Assembly: GCA_964411985.1 (NCBI GenBank)
Contig: CAYPNF010000008.1
Span: 124,001 to 188,000 of the forward strand
Reading direction: 5' to 3'
Length of the DNA: 64,000 nt
From: CAYPNF01 sp964411985
Lineage (GTDB): Bacteria > Verrucomicrobiota > Verrucomicrobiia > Limisphaerales > J093
Shown: one piece after another, positions 1 through 8,259 of the stretch
How positions within the stretch are numbered: position 1 is the first letter of the stretch
Layout: every line of letters starts with the position of its first letter
The notes under the pieces: model-generated
Database searches by the model: none
The model's input: only the letters and a program-made list of their open reading frames with translations
What the model was told of the DNA's origin: nothing
Position numbers and translations under genes: made by a program

Positions 1-294
1 GAAGGTCGCTCCGCTGGTCGTTCTGCGATACGAGTGATGCCGGGAGTCTGGAGCCTAGCACACAGACCACGGGTTGTCGCCCCAACTCGCCGAGTGCGGC
101 TTTCGTGAATGCTCGCAAGTGTTCGAGTCTGGGCGTGGCTGGAGGAGTACGGCACCGCGGGCGGCCATCCCAGCACGGATGTGTTGCACGTTGCCACGGC
201 TTTGCACCTGGGCGTCAGGGAGTTTTGGACCTTCGACACCAACCAGGCCCGTTTAGCGCTTGCGGAGAAACTGAGGGTAGAACCTTTAGGTTGA
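1..294 (+). pseudogene. Remnant of a VapC-type PIN-domain toxin (C-terminal part)
   Basis: The frame from 109 to 294 encodes about 61 residues that match the C-terminal end of PIN-domain toxins: a TDVLHVATALHLG helix holding a conserved acidic residue, then the FWTFDTNQ strand-turn and a closing LRVEPLG. In VapC proteins these are the third and fourth acidic active-site regions. The preceding stretch carries in-frame stops in every frame, and the fragment KVAPLVVLRYE in another frame (positions 2-34) could be an upstream piece of the same gene. I read this as a frame-shifted, decayed toxin gene running in from the left edge. No antitoxin is visible because the upstream side is cut off. Confidence 0.55.
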
Positions 295-422
295 CACTCC
301 ACGAAAAAGAGACTTCCTTGGTCATTCATCCATCGAAGAGGGAGTCGACTTATGCGAAGCGCAACTCAACTACTGGTGGCCGGCCTCTCGAGCCTGCGGA
401 GGCAAGGCAGGGAGGTCTTGGC

Positions 423-2318
423 ATGAAGGAGGTGTTGAACAGATTGGCCATGCGCCTCTCCCTCGTCATCGCTTTGTTCTCATCCTCCTGCTTGGCTCAA
501 GACCAACCTGACATCGTGTGGATGAAAGGAGGCTTGGCGGGGAGGGTGCTGGCGCTGGCCGCTTCGCCGGACGGCTGCGTTGTCGCCGCCGCCAAGGCGG
601 ACACGACCATCCAATTGTGGCGCGTGGCCGACGGAAACCTCACCAGAACCTTGATTGGGCACTCCAACTGGGTGATGTCCGTGGCCTACTCAGCGGACGG
701 CGCCACGCTCGCCTCAGGGAGCGCAGACAAGAGCATCAAGCTGTGGCGAGCAGCTGATGGCACGGTGCTGCAAACGATCGCAGCGCACTCCAATGCGGTG
801 AGCGCGGTCGCCTTTTCACCCGACGGCACTCTCGTGGCCTCGGGAGGGTTGGATCGTACGATCAAGCTATGGCGGGCTGCTGACGGCGCACTACTACGCA
901 CCTTGACTGGGCACTCGGATTTCGTGATGGCTGTGGCCTTTTCGCCCGACGGAGAACACCTCGCCTCGGGGAGTGACGATACCACGGTCAGGTTGTGGCG
1001 TGTAGGCGATGGCCGGTTGCTCAAGACTCTGAAGGGGCATTTGGACTACGTAACCTCCGTTGCTTTCTCCCCCGATGGGAAGATAGTCGCTTCGGGCAGT
1101 TGGGATCAGACGGTCAGGTTGTGGCAAGCGATGAGTGGTCGCCGACTGCGGACGTTGGATGGGCACTCTGGCCGGGTGCGCTCCGTTGCCTTCTCGACGG
1201 ACGGATTCACACTGGCTTCGGGCGCTGACGACAATACTGTCCGTCTGTGGCGACTGTCTGCAGGTGATCCGCCGCGGTTGCTGACGGGGCACAACGATGA
1301 CCTTTGCGCGGTAACCTTTGTGCCGGGAACAGGGCTGCTCACCTCGGCGAGCGTGGACAACGCCATCAAGTTCTGGCGGTTGATCGGTGAGACTCCGTCT
1401 GTGGTGAGCGAACTGACGGGGCACACCCATGCGGTGCTCAAAATGCAATTCTCACCGGACGGACGCACGCTAGTCTCAGCAAGTGCGGACAAGACGATCA
1501 GGCTTTGGCGTGCCGCCGATGGGAGCTTCGTCCGAAGTCTGATCGGTCACACTGGCGAGGTGTCCTGCGTGGCGTTTTCACCCGATGGGTCCCTGCTGGC
1601 CTCCGGGAGTGAGGACAGTACGATCAGGTTGTGGCGGGCAGCCGATGGCACCTTGATGAGAACCCTGACCGGACACACAAATGGTGTGGTGTTTGTCGGC
1701 TTCTCGCCAGACGGGCGAACCGTGGCTTCGGCGAGCTGGGATAAGACCGTCAGGTTATGGCGGGTGGCAGACGGTACGGTGGCCCAGACATTGACGTCGC
1801 AGGCTGCTTACATGTCGTGCGCGGCCATCTCACCGGACTGGAGCATGGTGGCTTTAGGCGGAACTTACTCCGCCGAGACCAACCTCCTCCAGGTTTGGCG
1901 CTTCTCGGATGGCGCGCTCCTCCGAACGTTGGCAGGGCACACCAACACGGTGGCCTCGCTGGCCTTCTCCAAGGACGGCAGCCTGTTGGCTTCAGGTGGG
2001 GGAGTTGAAGACCAAACCATCAAATTGTGGCGGGTATCAGACTGGACCTTGTTACGGACCTTCCATGGCCACAGCGATGCGGTTAGCTCAATGGCAATTT
2101 CAGCTGACGGAGGAACCTTGGTCTCGGGAAGCAGCGACTCGGCCCTCAAGTTGTGGCGTATTTCGGAGGGAAACCTGTTACGGACCTACGATCAAACACC
2201 CTTTGGGGAAGCGGTTGTCTCGTTTTCGCCGGATGGTAGACTCCTGGCTTACGGGCGGCGTGACGGGACAGTCGTGCTGGCGCGAAACCCGTTTGCTGGC
2301 CCGGTCAATGGCCCGTAA
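423..2318 (+). CDS. Secreted WD40-repeat protein with 14 blades
   Basis: The 631-residue product starts with a signal peptide (MRLSLVIALFSSSCLAQ region) and is then almost entirely WD40 repeats. I count 13 clear blades ending in (I/V)(K/R)LWR...DG...L.GH plus a weaker last one, which suits two seven-bladed propellers. It is probably a periplasmic or extracellular protein-interaction scaffold. No enzymatic or kinase domain is attached, unlike many bacterial WD40 proteins. I chose the ATG at 423 because GGAGG lies 7 nt upstream and the signal peptide begins just after it. The same frame stays open back to 105, but that extension overlaps the VapC remnant and looks non-coding. The 3' end overlaps the convergent C25 peptidase gene by 14 nt. 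The partner is unknown. Confidence 0.85.
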   Translation: MKEVLNRLAMRLSLVIALFSSSCLAQDQPDIVWMKGGLAGRVLALAASPDGCVVAAAKADTTIQLWRVADGNLTRTLIGHSNWVMSVAYSADGATLASGSADKSIKLWRAADGTVLQTIAAHSNAVSAVAFSPDGTLVASGGLDRTIKLWRAADGALLRTLTGHSDFVMAVAFSPDGEHLASGSDDTTVRLWRVGDGRLLKTLKGHLDYVTSVAFSPDGKIVASGSWDQTVRLWQAMSGRRLRTLDGHSGRVRSVAFSTDGFTLASGADDNTVRLWRLSAGDPPRLLTGHNDDLCAVTFVPGTGLLTSASVDNAIKFWRLIGETPSVVSELTGHTHAVLKMQFSPDGRTLVSASADKTIRLWRAADGSFVRSLIGHTGEVSCVAFSPDGSLLASGSEDSTIRLWRAADGTLMRTLTGHTNGVVFVGFSPDGRTVASASWDKTVRLWRVADGTVAQTLTSQAAYMSCAAISPDWSMVALGGTYSAETNLLQVWRFSDGALLRTLAGHTNTVASLAFSKDGSLLASGGGVEDQTIKLWRVSDWTLLRTFHGHSDAVSSMAISADGGTLVSGSSDSALKLWRISEGNLLRTYDQTPFGEAVVSFSPDGRLLAYGRRDGTVVLARNPFAGPVNGP

Positions 2319-4320
2319 GTCCGCGCAAGCCAGTGGGCGCTGAGTGTGCCGGAGGCACGGGAATCTTAAGTGCTGGATCGCCCAGGAGAACGAATGCGAA
2401 TACTCGATTCAATTGTACCTTGGAGCCGGCCATTCTATTGTTGGCGATGTAAGCGTACAGAGCGTCCGAAGACAGCTCGCCCAAGGTGTCCGAACCCCCG
2501 CGGTAGCTCTCCAAGGCATAATGGACCAGTCCGCCCATGCCACCCAGTTTCGCGACCACAGGCTGCCCCTGCTGAAAGTAATAGAGCGTCACGTTGTCAA
2601 TTAACCGACTCGCGCCAAAAACCGCGATGCCACCCGCCGGCGATTTCAGCAACGCCTCGCCGAACGACAGGCGGCAGCCAAGATTCACCAAATCTAGATC
2701 GAAGGCCCCATTTTCGCAGGCATCGGCGAAGACCACTGGCACGCGATCGTTGGCCGTGTATCTCATGACATTGTTCGCTCCGATCTCCCTCGGTCCGACT
2801 GAACCGGGAAACATGGCGTCCACACTCCCATGGCATGAGTACCAGAAGAGCCCGACGCCGAGAGTTGTGAATATCGGTTCAATGTAAAGCGGCTCCCGAC
2901 GGCGGGCAGACTGATAGAATCGCTTAACGTTCATGCCGTCGAACAACCCTTGTCGGATCACCTCGTCACAGGCCATTTCGTGGGTGTACATCATGTAGTC
3001 GTAGGGACGACCACCAGCCAGGCACACATTATTGAACCAATCCCAGCGGGCGTTCTTGTGCCAGCGAATGATCTTGTCCACTAGCTGAGCCGCTTCGGCA
3101 GCGTCATTCACCGGCAGTCTGCCCACGCGATAATTCGGCACAAAGTCGTAGTCCGGCGACAGGTAGAAAAAGTCCGTCGGCGTCCAGCCTATGAAATCAC
3201 CCGGATAGTAGTAGTAGCTGGGTGGAACAAGGAGACCGTCGCCCAGGAGGGTCACGTAAACCAGACGCGGGTGAGCTTTCTGATCCCTCAGATAGGCCAC
3301 CATCTTTTTGGCCAGCGTGTAGTTGTAATTGGTGATCGAGGTCCAATCCTTGAGCTGCCGGTTGGTGTAACCGATGAAAGGGGGATCGGCGGCGGGCTGG
3401 TAAGCGGCCGCGATCGCTTCTGTGGTCACAATGGAAGAACGTATCCCTTCGGTCACCGTGTGGAACTGACTCAAGCGGCTGGCTTCCTTCCGCAACGCCT
3501 CCGGGCAAATAATGACGGATTCAGCCTTCAGATTGGCAATGCTCGGTCCGGGGCTCTGTTCCCGTGCGAGTGTCTTGGCCCCGACGGACTTCGCCGGGGT
3601 GCTCCAGTAGAGTCTCAGCGTAGCCTTGGTCACCAGGAAAGCCTTGCGTTGTCCCGGCACGTACTGCAGCGGATATAAGCGCACAAACACGTGCTGCCTC
3701 TGGTTGTCGTTGCCCCGCTCATAATCCAGGAGTTTGCCTGGGAAGAAGGCATTGGTCCGATACAGCTCCTCGTTGGGGATGTACTTCCCCCAGGGAACCG
3801 GCACGATGTGGACCGGCTGCTGCACCTCACGATAACTCCCACCCACAACTTCCACGCCGTACACCTCCGCATTCCTGTCCAATCGGACAATGAACGTCTT
3901 CATCGGCAGTTGCGGCTCACCGCTCCAGGTCTGCGCGAACGGCTCCAAATCCTCGACGGCGAGGTAATCGAACCCTTCCGGAGCAGGGTAAATGAAGCAA
4001 CCAGACGGATTGACGCTGAAGGTCAGCGTGGTGGTGCGGACCGTGACCGGCTTGGGATCAACGCTCCAGACGTCCTTCTTGACCGCGAGGGACACCACAT
4101 CCTTCTTAGGCCCAACCAGCAGGAGGCGGCGATCTTGGGACGGACTTTGATCAACCGCAAGAACGGACTCCGGACACAGAAGGAAGAACCACGGGATGAG
4201 GAGCAATCCAGCGAGTCTGTCCCACAACGTAGCGTCGTGCACGCGTGGGTTCCGTGAAAACTCACGCTCCAGCACCCCCACTGTTCGAGACGGGCTTTCG
4301 TCTGAATGATTGTTTTTCAT
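2305..4320 (-). CDS. Gingipain-type cysteine peptidase (family C25), secreted
   Basis: A 671-residue protein with a hydrophobic N-terminal segment (about residues 36-56) that probably serves in export. The central and C-terminal part matches peptidase family C25: a propeptide-like beta region, then YVTLLGDG and the YRVGRLPV segment, a catalytic histidine in WYSCHGS (about H497), and the nucleophile in ADACENGAF (about C535). LLGDPALKIPVP near the end is typical of C25 domains. It ends shortly after the peptidase domain, with no obvious type IX secretion C-terminal domain. It may process or degrade extracellular proteins. The gene converges on the WD40 gene with overlapping 3' ends. The family call is firm; the cleavage specificity cannot be read. 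Confidence 0.85.
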   Translation of the reverse strand: MKNNHSDESPSRTVGVLEREFSRNPRVHDATLWDRLAGLLLIPWFFLLCPESVLAVDQSPSQDRRLLLVGPKKDVVSLAVKKDVWSVDPKPVTVRTTTLTFSVNPSGCFIYPAPEGFDYLAVEDLEPFAQTWSGEPQLPMKTFIVRLDRNAEVYGVEVVGGSYREVQQPVHIVPVPWGKYIPNEELYRTNAFFPGKLLDYERGNDNQRQHVFVRLYPLQYVPGQRKAFLVTKATLRLYWSTPAKSVGAKTLAREQSPGPSIANLKAESVIICPEALRKEASRLSQFHTVTEGIRSSIVTTEAIAAAYQPAADPPFIGYTNRQLKDWTSITNYNYTLAKKMVAYLRDQKAHPRLVYVTLLGDGLLVPPSYYYYPGDFIGWTPTDFFYLSPDYDFVPNYRVGRLPVNDAAEAAQLVDKIIRWHKNARWDWFNNVCLAGGRPYDYMMYTHEMACDEVIRQGLFDGMNVKRFYQSARRREPLYIEPIFTTLGVGLFWYSCHGSVDAMFPGSVGPREIGANNVMRYTANDRVPVVFADACENGAFDLDLVNLGCRLSFGEALLKSPAGGIAVFGASRLIDNVTLYYFQQGQPVVAKLGGMGGLVHYALESYRGGSDTLGELSSDALYAYIANNRMAGSKVQLNRVFAFVLLGDPALKIPVPPAHSAPTGLRGLTGH

Positions 4321-4548
4321 CGGCCAATCTTTCCCGGGGCTTCAGACAGTGTAAATCCGTGCCAATATCCGGCAAGAAGCAATTGATGCCCGCCAAAACC
4401 GCATGGAACCACGGCATGCTGTCGGTTTACGACAGACTCAGTTCCCTCGCTTGAGATACCGCACCGTGCCCCCGGTGCCGCCCCTGGGGTCTGCCGTGTT
4501 GCTATCCGTGACTAGGCTCGTTAGAGGTCCCACCGGCCGGAGGCCTGG

Positions 4549-4722
4549 TCATCCGTTCCTCCCCAACGGATTCCAGACTCGGCTGAATCCGAAGCCTGCG
4601 AAATCTTGGCGTGATCCGAGCGAATTGAGAAACTCGGCCGCTGCAGTTTGCTCTGGCGCGTTCGAGTTCGCGGCGTAAACCACCAAGTTCGTGTCGAAAG
4701 AGAGCATGGCCGTCTCAATCAC
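4549..4722 (-). pseudogene. vapC-like toxin gene with an internal deletion
   Basis: This short frame starts at a GTG overlapping the antitoxin stop by 8 nt, as usual for vapBC pairs. It reads VIETAMLSFDTNLVVYAAN, the classic first strand of a PIN domain with its catalytic aspartate. After about 35 residues it jumps straight to DFAGFGFSRVWNPLG, which resembles the last strand and C-terminus of VapC proteins of the type ending in D-F-x-G-F-G-x-x-R-V-W-N-P-L. About 80-90 residues that should carry the other active-site acids are missing, but the frame is kept. The 57-residue product cannot form a PIN nuclease, so I call it a pseudogene. Confidence 0.7.
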
Positions 4723-4948
4723 CGTGGCTTAGGCTCGTCCATTGATCTTCCGGGGCAAGAAAGGCTCCCAGCGGTTTGGGCGGCGGCAACCGCCAACCGG
4801 AGCCTGTTTTCCGAGAAGGTGGGTTTACCTGCGTCATGTATTCGAGGCCTCGACGCACGACTTCAGCAAAGGACCACTCCTTTTCCGCGGCCACCTGCTT
4901 GGCTCGCCGGAAAAGTTCGTCTGGAATCTGAACCTGAGTCTTAACCAT
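4715..4948 (-). CDS. VapB-like ribbon-helix-helix antitoxin
   Basis: A 77-residue protein. The first 45 residues have the ribbon-helix-helix pattern: the strand VKTQVQIPDEL, then helix FRRAKQVAAEKE and helix FAEVVRRGLEYM. The proline-rich tail (PPPKPLGAF) is typical of the toxin-binding part of VapB-type antitoxins. I chose the ATG at 4948 because it places MVKTQVQIP at the start of the ribbon; an upstream in-frame ATG at 4978 would add ten unrelated residues. The downstream toxin gene is internally deleted, so this antitoxin is probably an orphan that may still bind its own operator. Confidence 0.75.
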   Translation of the reverse strand: MVKTQVQIPDELFRRAKQVAAEKEWSFAEVVRRGLEYMTQVNPPSRKTGSGWRLPPPKPLGAFLAPEDQWTSLSHGD

Positions 4949-4968
4949 GATGGTAAAATGCCATGATG
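4945..4968. promoter_or_regulatory. Possible VapB operator: two CCATGATG direct repeats
   Basis: CCATGATG occurs at 4945-4952 and again at 4961-4968, separated by 8 nt and overlapping the antitoxin start. Ribbon-helix-helix antitoxins usually bind short tandem sites in this position. This is an inference from position and repetition only. Confidence 0.3.
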
Positions 4969-5086
4969 CCACTTTCATGTCAACTTGCGTGAGAAGTTGT
5001 CCTGCTCCGTTCGGTTTTGGAATTGATTTGGCGCTCTAAGTGAATCACGGTGGGGAGGTGATCCATACCTTGACAACGACATAGAA

Positions 5087-6781
5087 ATGCAAATCGCCAT
5101 TTCCATAGGCATTCCCAAGGTCATTGCATACACCGCGTGGGTGATTCTTTTCTCCTCGGTCGCGGCCGAGCGGATCCAGGGCCGATCCATGGTGTTGACC
5201 AAGGGTGGGATTGTTGCGTCAGAGCATCCTTTGGCTTCGCAGGCTGGAGCACAGGTTCTGGGGGAAGGTGGAAATGCGGTCGATGCGGCGATTGCGGCGA
5301 ATGCGGTGATGGGAGTGGTGGCTCCGATGACGTGCGGGATGGGGGGAGATCTCTTCGCGATTGTTTATGAAGCCAAGACGGGGAAGTTGCACGGGTTGAA
5401 CTCCAGCGGGTGGTCGCCTGCGGGGTTGTCCCTGGAAAGGCTCCGGCAACTGGGTCTGACGAACATGCCGCAGCGCGGGATCGAGTCCGTCACGATTCCC
5501 GGAGCCGTGGCTGGATGGGATGCACTGCAGCACCGGTTTGGGCGGAAACCTCTCCGTAGGCTCCTCGCCCCAGCTATCCGTCTGGCGGAGACAGGATTTC
5601 CCGTAACGGAGATTGTCGCCGGGTATTGGAAAGCCAGTGAACGCCTGATGGGCGGAGATCCCGACGCCGCCAACGCTTTTCTTCCTGGAGGGCGGGCGCC
5701 ACGAATGGGGGAGATCTTCCGCAACCGCGACCTCGGTTGGTCCCTGCGCCAAGTCGCTCGCGGCGGGCGGGCGGCCTATTATGAAGGACCGATTTCCCAG
5801 CGATTGCTCGCCTGTTCGCGCAAGCACGGGGGTTCCTGGATGGCAGCGGATCTACGGGATTTTCGTCCCGAATGGGTCGAACCGATTTCCACGACTTATC
5901 GAGGATGGACCGTCTACGAGATTCCTCCGCAAGGGCAGGGGATTGCAGCTCTCATGATGTTGAATCTCATGGAGCAGTATCCGCTTGGTGAGTGGGGATC
6001 GGATGCGTGCCGCACTTGGCACGTGATGATCGAAGCCAAGAAGCTCGCTTATGCAGACCTGCTGCGCTACGTAGCCGACTCGCGCTTTGGCCAAGTGCCT
6101 GCCGCTGGGATGTTGTCGAAGGACTATGCCCGGGAACGAGCTAAAATGATCGACTTGAACCAGGCTGCGGACCGGGTACTGCCAGGGCGCCCTCCCGGAC
6201 ATGGAGGTGATACCACCTACCTCTGCACCGTGGACGAAGAGGGGAATATGGTCTCCTTGATCCAGAGTAACTACGGAGGTTTCGGCTCAGGGTTAGTAGC
6301 CGCAGGTACTGGATTCGGGCTGCAAAACCGGGGGGGCTTGTTCACTTTGGAGCCAGGACATCCGAATGTAGTGGCACCTCGTAAAAGACCCTTGCACACG
6401 ATCATCCCCGGCTTCATGGCAAAAGGAGATGTCCGGATTGCCTTCGGAATCATGGGTGGATGGAACCAGGCGCAAGCGCATGCCCAGTTCGTTGCGGACA
6501 TCGTCGACCATGGGTGGAATCTGCAGACGGCTTTGGAGGCGCCGCGATTCACGAAGCTGAACTTTGAGGGACGTGATGTGAAGGTGGAATCGCGGGTGCC
6601 CGAATCGTTGCGCGAGGAGTTGACCAAGTTAGGGCATACGGTCCAGCGAGGTGCGCCCTTTGACCAGGATACCGGAGGTGGACAAGCTGTGATGCGTGAC
6701 CATCGGACGGGCATCAACTATGGAGCCTCCGATCCGAGGAAAGATGGTGCAGCGGTTCCACAACCAGTTGTTTTGAAATAA
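5087..6781 (+). CDS. ggt: Gamma-glutamyltransferase (glutathione hydrolase family)
   Basis: A 564-residue gamma-glutamyltransferase with an N-terminal export segment (about residues 5-27). Family landmarks are VASEHPLAS, the GGNAVDAAIA and GGDLFA segments, and a precursor cleavage site in GHGGDTTYLCTVD. The first threonine there (T376) would become the N-terminal nucleophile of the small subunit after autoprocessing. These Ntn-hydrolases transfer or hydrolyse gamma-glutamyl groups, for example from glutathione, in the periplasm. The length is normal. It heads a co-directional run, with the next gene 14 nt downstream. The true substrate could differ from glutathione. Confidence 0.92.
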   Translation: MQIAISIGIPKVIAYTAWVILFSSVAAERIQGRSMVLTKGGIVASEHPLASQAGAQVLGEGGNAVDAAIAANAVMGVVAPMTCGMGGDLFAIVYEAKTGKLHGLNSSGWSPAGLSLERLRQLGLTNMPQRGIESVTIPGAVAGWDALQHRFGRKPLRRLLAPAIRLAETGFPVTEIVAGYWKASERLMGGDPDAANAFLPGGRAPRMGEIFRNRDLGWSLRQVARGGRAAYYEGPISQRLLACSRKHGGSWMAADLRDFRPEWVEPISTTYRGWTVYEIPPQGQGIAALMMLNLMEQYPLGEWGSDACRTWHVMIEAKKLAYADLLRYVADSRFGQVPAAGMLSKDYARERAKMIDLNQAADRVLPGRPPGHGGDTTYLCTVDEEGNMVSLIQSNYGGFGSGLVAAGTGFGLQNRGGLFTLEPGHPNVVAPRKRPLHTIIPGFMAKGDVRIAFGIMGGWNQAQAHAQFVADIVDHGWNLQTALEAPRFTKLNFEGRDVKVESRVPESLREELTKLGHTVQRGAPFDQDTGGGQAVMRDHRTGINYGASDPRKDGAAVPQPVVLK

Positions 6782-6795
6782 CCCTTGGACCCATT

Positions 6796-7269
6796 ATGAA
6801 CAAACGAAGCAACACCCCGATCGCCTTGATTGCTGCTGTGGCGATGTCTTGCGCCGGTTGTGCGACCGGACCCAGCAAGTCTGGCGAAGGGAACACTGCG
6901 GAGGCGCAGTTGTTGCGGACGGATGCTGCCTTTTCCAAGCGGTCGGTGGAAGTGGGAGCGGCTCAGGCCTTCTACGAGTACTTTGCGGAAGATGGCCAGG
7001 TATTGCCTGCCAAAGGAGATCCGGTGGCGGGTCGCTCCGCGGTTCGGGACCGGCTTGCCAAACTCAAAGGGGTCTTGATTTGGAAACCGGAAAGAGCGGA
7101 GGCGGCTCGCAGCGGCGATTTTGGCTACACTTGGGGACGAAGCGAATATCGAGAGACAGCCAAAGATGGTTCGCCCAGTACGTCGCGGGGCAAATACCTC
7201 TCCGTCTGGCGGAAACAAGCGGACGGTAGTTGGAAAGTGATCATGGACATTGGGAATGACGAGCCGTGA
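6796..7269 (+). CDS. Lipoprotein with a SnoaL/DUF4440-like domain
   Basis: A 157-residue protein with a lipoprotein signal peptide ending at a cysteine in SCAGC (C22). The mature part has the pattern of a small NTF2-like alpha+beta barrel of the SnoaL/DUF4440 type: an initial helix (EAQLLRTDAAFSK), FYEYFAEDGQVLPAKG, a helix with GRSAVRDRL, and final strands GKYLSVWRKQADGSWKVIMDI. The family mostly binds small ligands and no catalytic residue can be assigned. It lies 14 nt after ggt, and its stop overlaps the next start (TGATG), so it is probably cotranslated with the lipid-kinase-like gene. Confidence 0.75.
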   Translation: MNKRSNTPIALIAAVAMSCAGCATGPSKSGEGNTAEAQLLRTDAAFSKRSVEVGAAQAFYEYFAEDGQVLPAKGDPVAGRSAVRDRLAKLKGVLIWKPERAEAARSGDFGYTWGRSEYRETAKDGSPSTSRGKYLSVWRKQADGSWKVIMDIGNDEP

Positions 7270-8201
7270 TGCAGCGGCGTGTTCTTTATGTCGTGAATCC
7301 GGTGGCGGGCGCGGGCCAGGGCCGGTCGCGGTGGAGCGGCTTTCAGGATCGGTTCCGCGGGAGAATTCCGGTGGGGAGTGGCGTGTTCACCCAGAGGCCG
7401 GGCGATGCGGTAGGCTTGAGTCAAGATGCGGCCGCTCACTATGACCTCATCGTTGCAGTGGGAGGCGACGGCACCATACGTGAAGTTGCGGAAGGGGTTC
7501 TGGGTGTCGGTCTGGGAGACCGCGTCGAGCTAGCGGTGGTTCCCATCGGCACAGGCAACGACTTCGCAAGGAGTTTGGGGGTTTCCAGTCTGGAGACAGC
7601 CTGTCAGGCACTTGAAACAGCTCAAGCGTGCCGCAAGGACATCCTTCGGGTGACCTGCACGACTGCGGGAGGGGAAGTGGTGCGGCACGCCTTGTCGTTT
7701 GCTGCCGTGGGGATTATCGGTGAGCTGCTGAAGCGAACCACACCCCGCGTGAAGCGCTGTTTTGGACACCGGCTCTCTTATCCCTGGGCGTTGATCCAAG
7801 CACTGTGGGCGTATCGTGCGCGGGAAATGACCGTGAGCTGCGCTGACCGCCGTTGGGCGGGGCGCTTCCTTTTTGCCGGAGTCAGCAACACGGAAACGGC
7901 TGGGGGCGGAATGAAGCTGGCTCCAGGCGCTCAGACCGATGATGGTCGGCTGAATGTCAACCTGATCGAGGATTTGGGGCGTTTCCAGGCGATGTTCCAG
8001 ATCGGTCGCCTCTATTCCGGAACACATACTTCACATCCGAGTGTACGTTACTTTTCCGCAAGTGAGTTGAGCGTGGAGAGTCGTCCGCCCATGGAAGTAG
8101 CGGTGGACGGAGATCTGATTGGAGCAAGCCCAGCCCATTTTCAATTGGTATCGCGTGCGCTTGCCTTCCTGTCTGTCCCGCCTGTGGCGAGTGAATGGTG
8201 A
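7269..8201 (+). CDS. Diacylglycerol/lipid kinase family protein (YegS/DgkB-like)
   Basis: A 310-residue member of the DAGK catalytic family. It begins with the nucleotide-site strand VLYVVNPVAGAGQG, followed by the hallmark VAVGGDGTIREVAEG and PIGTGNDFARSLG loops; the C-terminal beta-sandwich includes MEVAVDGD. It likely phosphorylates diacylglycerol or another lipid using ATP at the inner membrane face. A GTG at 7266 is in frame, but I prefer the ATG at 7269, which overlaps the upstream TGA by one base. The lipid substrate is not evident. Confidence 0.88.
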   Translation: MQRRVLYVVNPVAGAGQGRSRWSGFQDRFRGRIPVGSGVFTQRPGDAVGLSQDAAAHYDLIVAVGGDGTIREVAEGVLGVGLGDRVELAVVPIGTGNDFARSLGVSSLETACQALETAQACRKDILRVTCTTAGGEVVRHALSFAAVGIIGELLKRTTPRVKRCFGHRLSYPWALIQALWAYRAREMTVSCADRRWAGRFLFAGVSNTETAGGGMKLAPGAQTDDGRLNVNLIEDLGRFQAMFQIGRLYSGTHTSHPSVRYFSASELSVESRPPMEVAVDGDLIGASPAHFQLVSRALAFLSVPPVASEW

Positions 8202-8259
8202 CACCTTGAGCTTGGGTAGCGCGTTGACGAAATCGGCGAGGATGCTAAGCTGCGCACCT

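Noticed and set aside
105..422. Extension of the WD40 protein back to the ATG at 105
   Set aside because: The extra 106 residues show no signal-peptide or WD40 pattern, while a strong GGAGG site and signal peptide point to the ATG at 423.
109..4722. Idea that the VapC remnant at 109-294 and the vapC piece at 4549-4722 are two halves of one gene split by an inversion
   Set aside because: The piece at 4549-4722 already carries its own C-terminus (FGFSRVWNPLG), and the remnant at 109-294 ends like a different VapC subfamily. They are separate genes.
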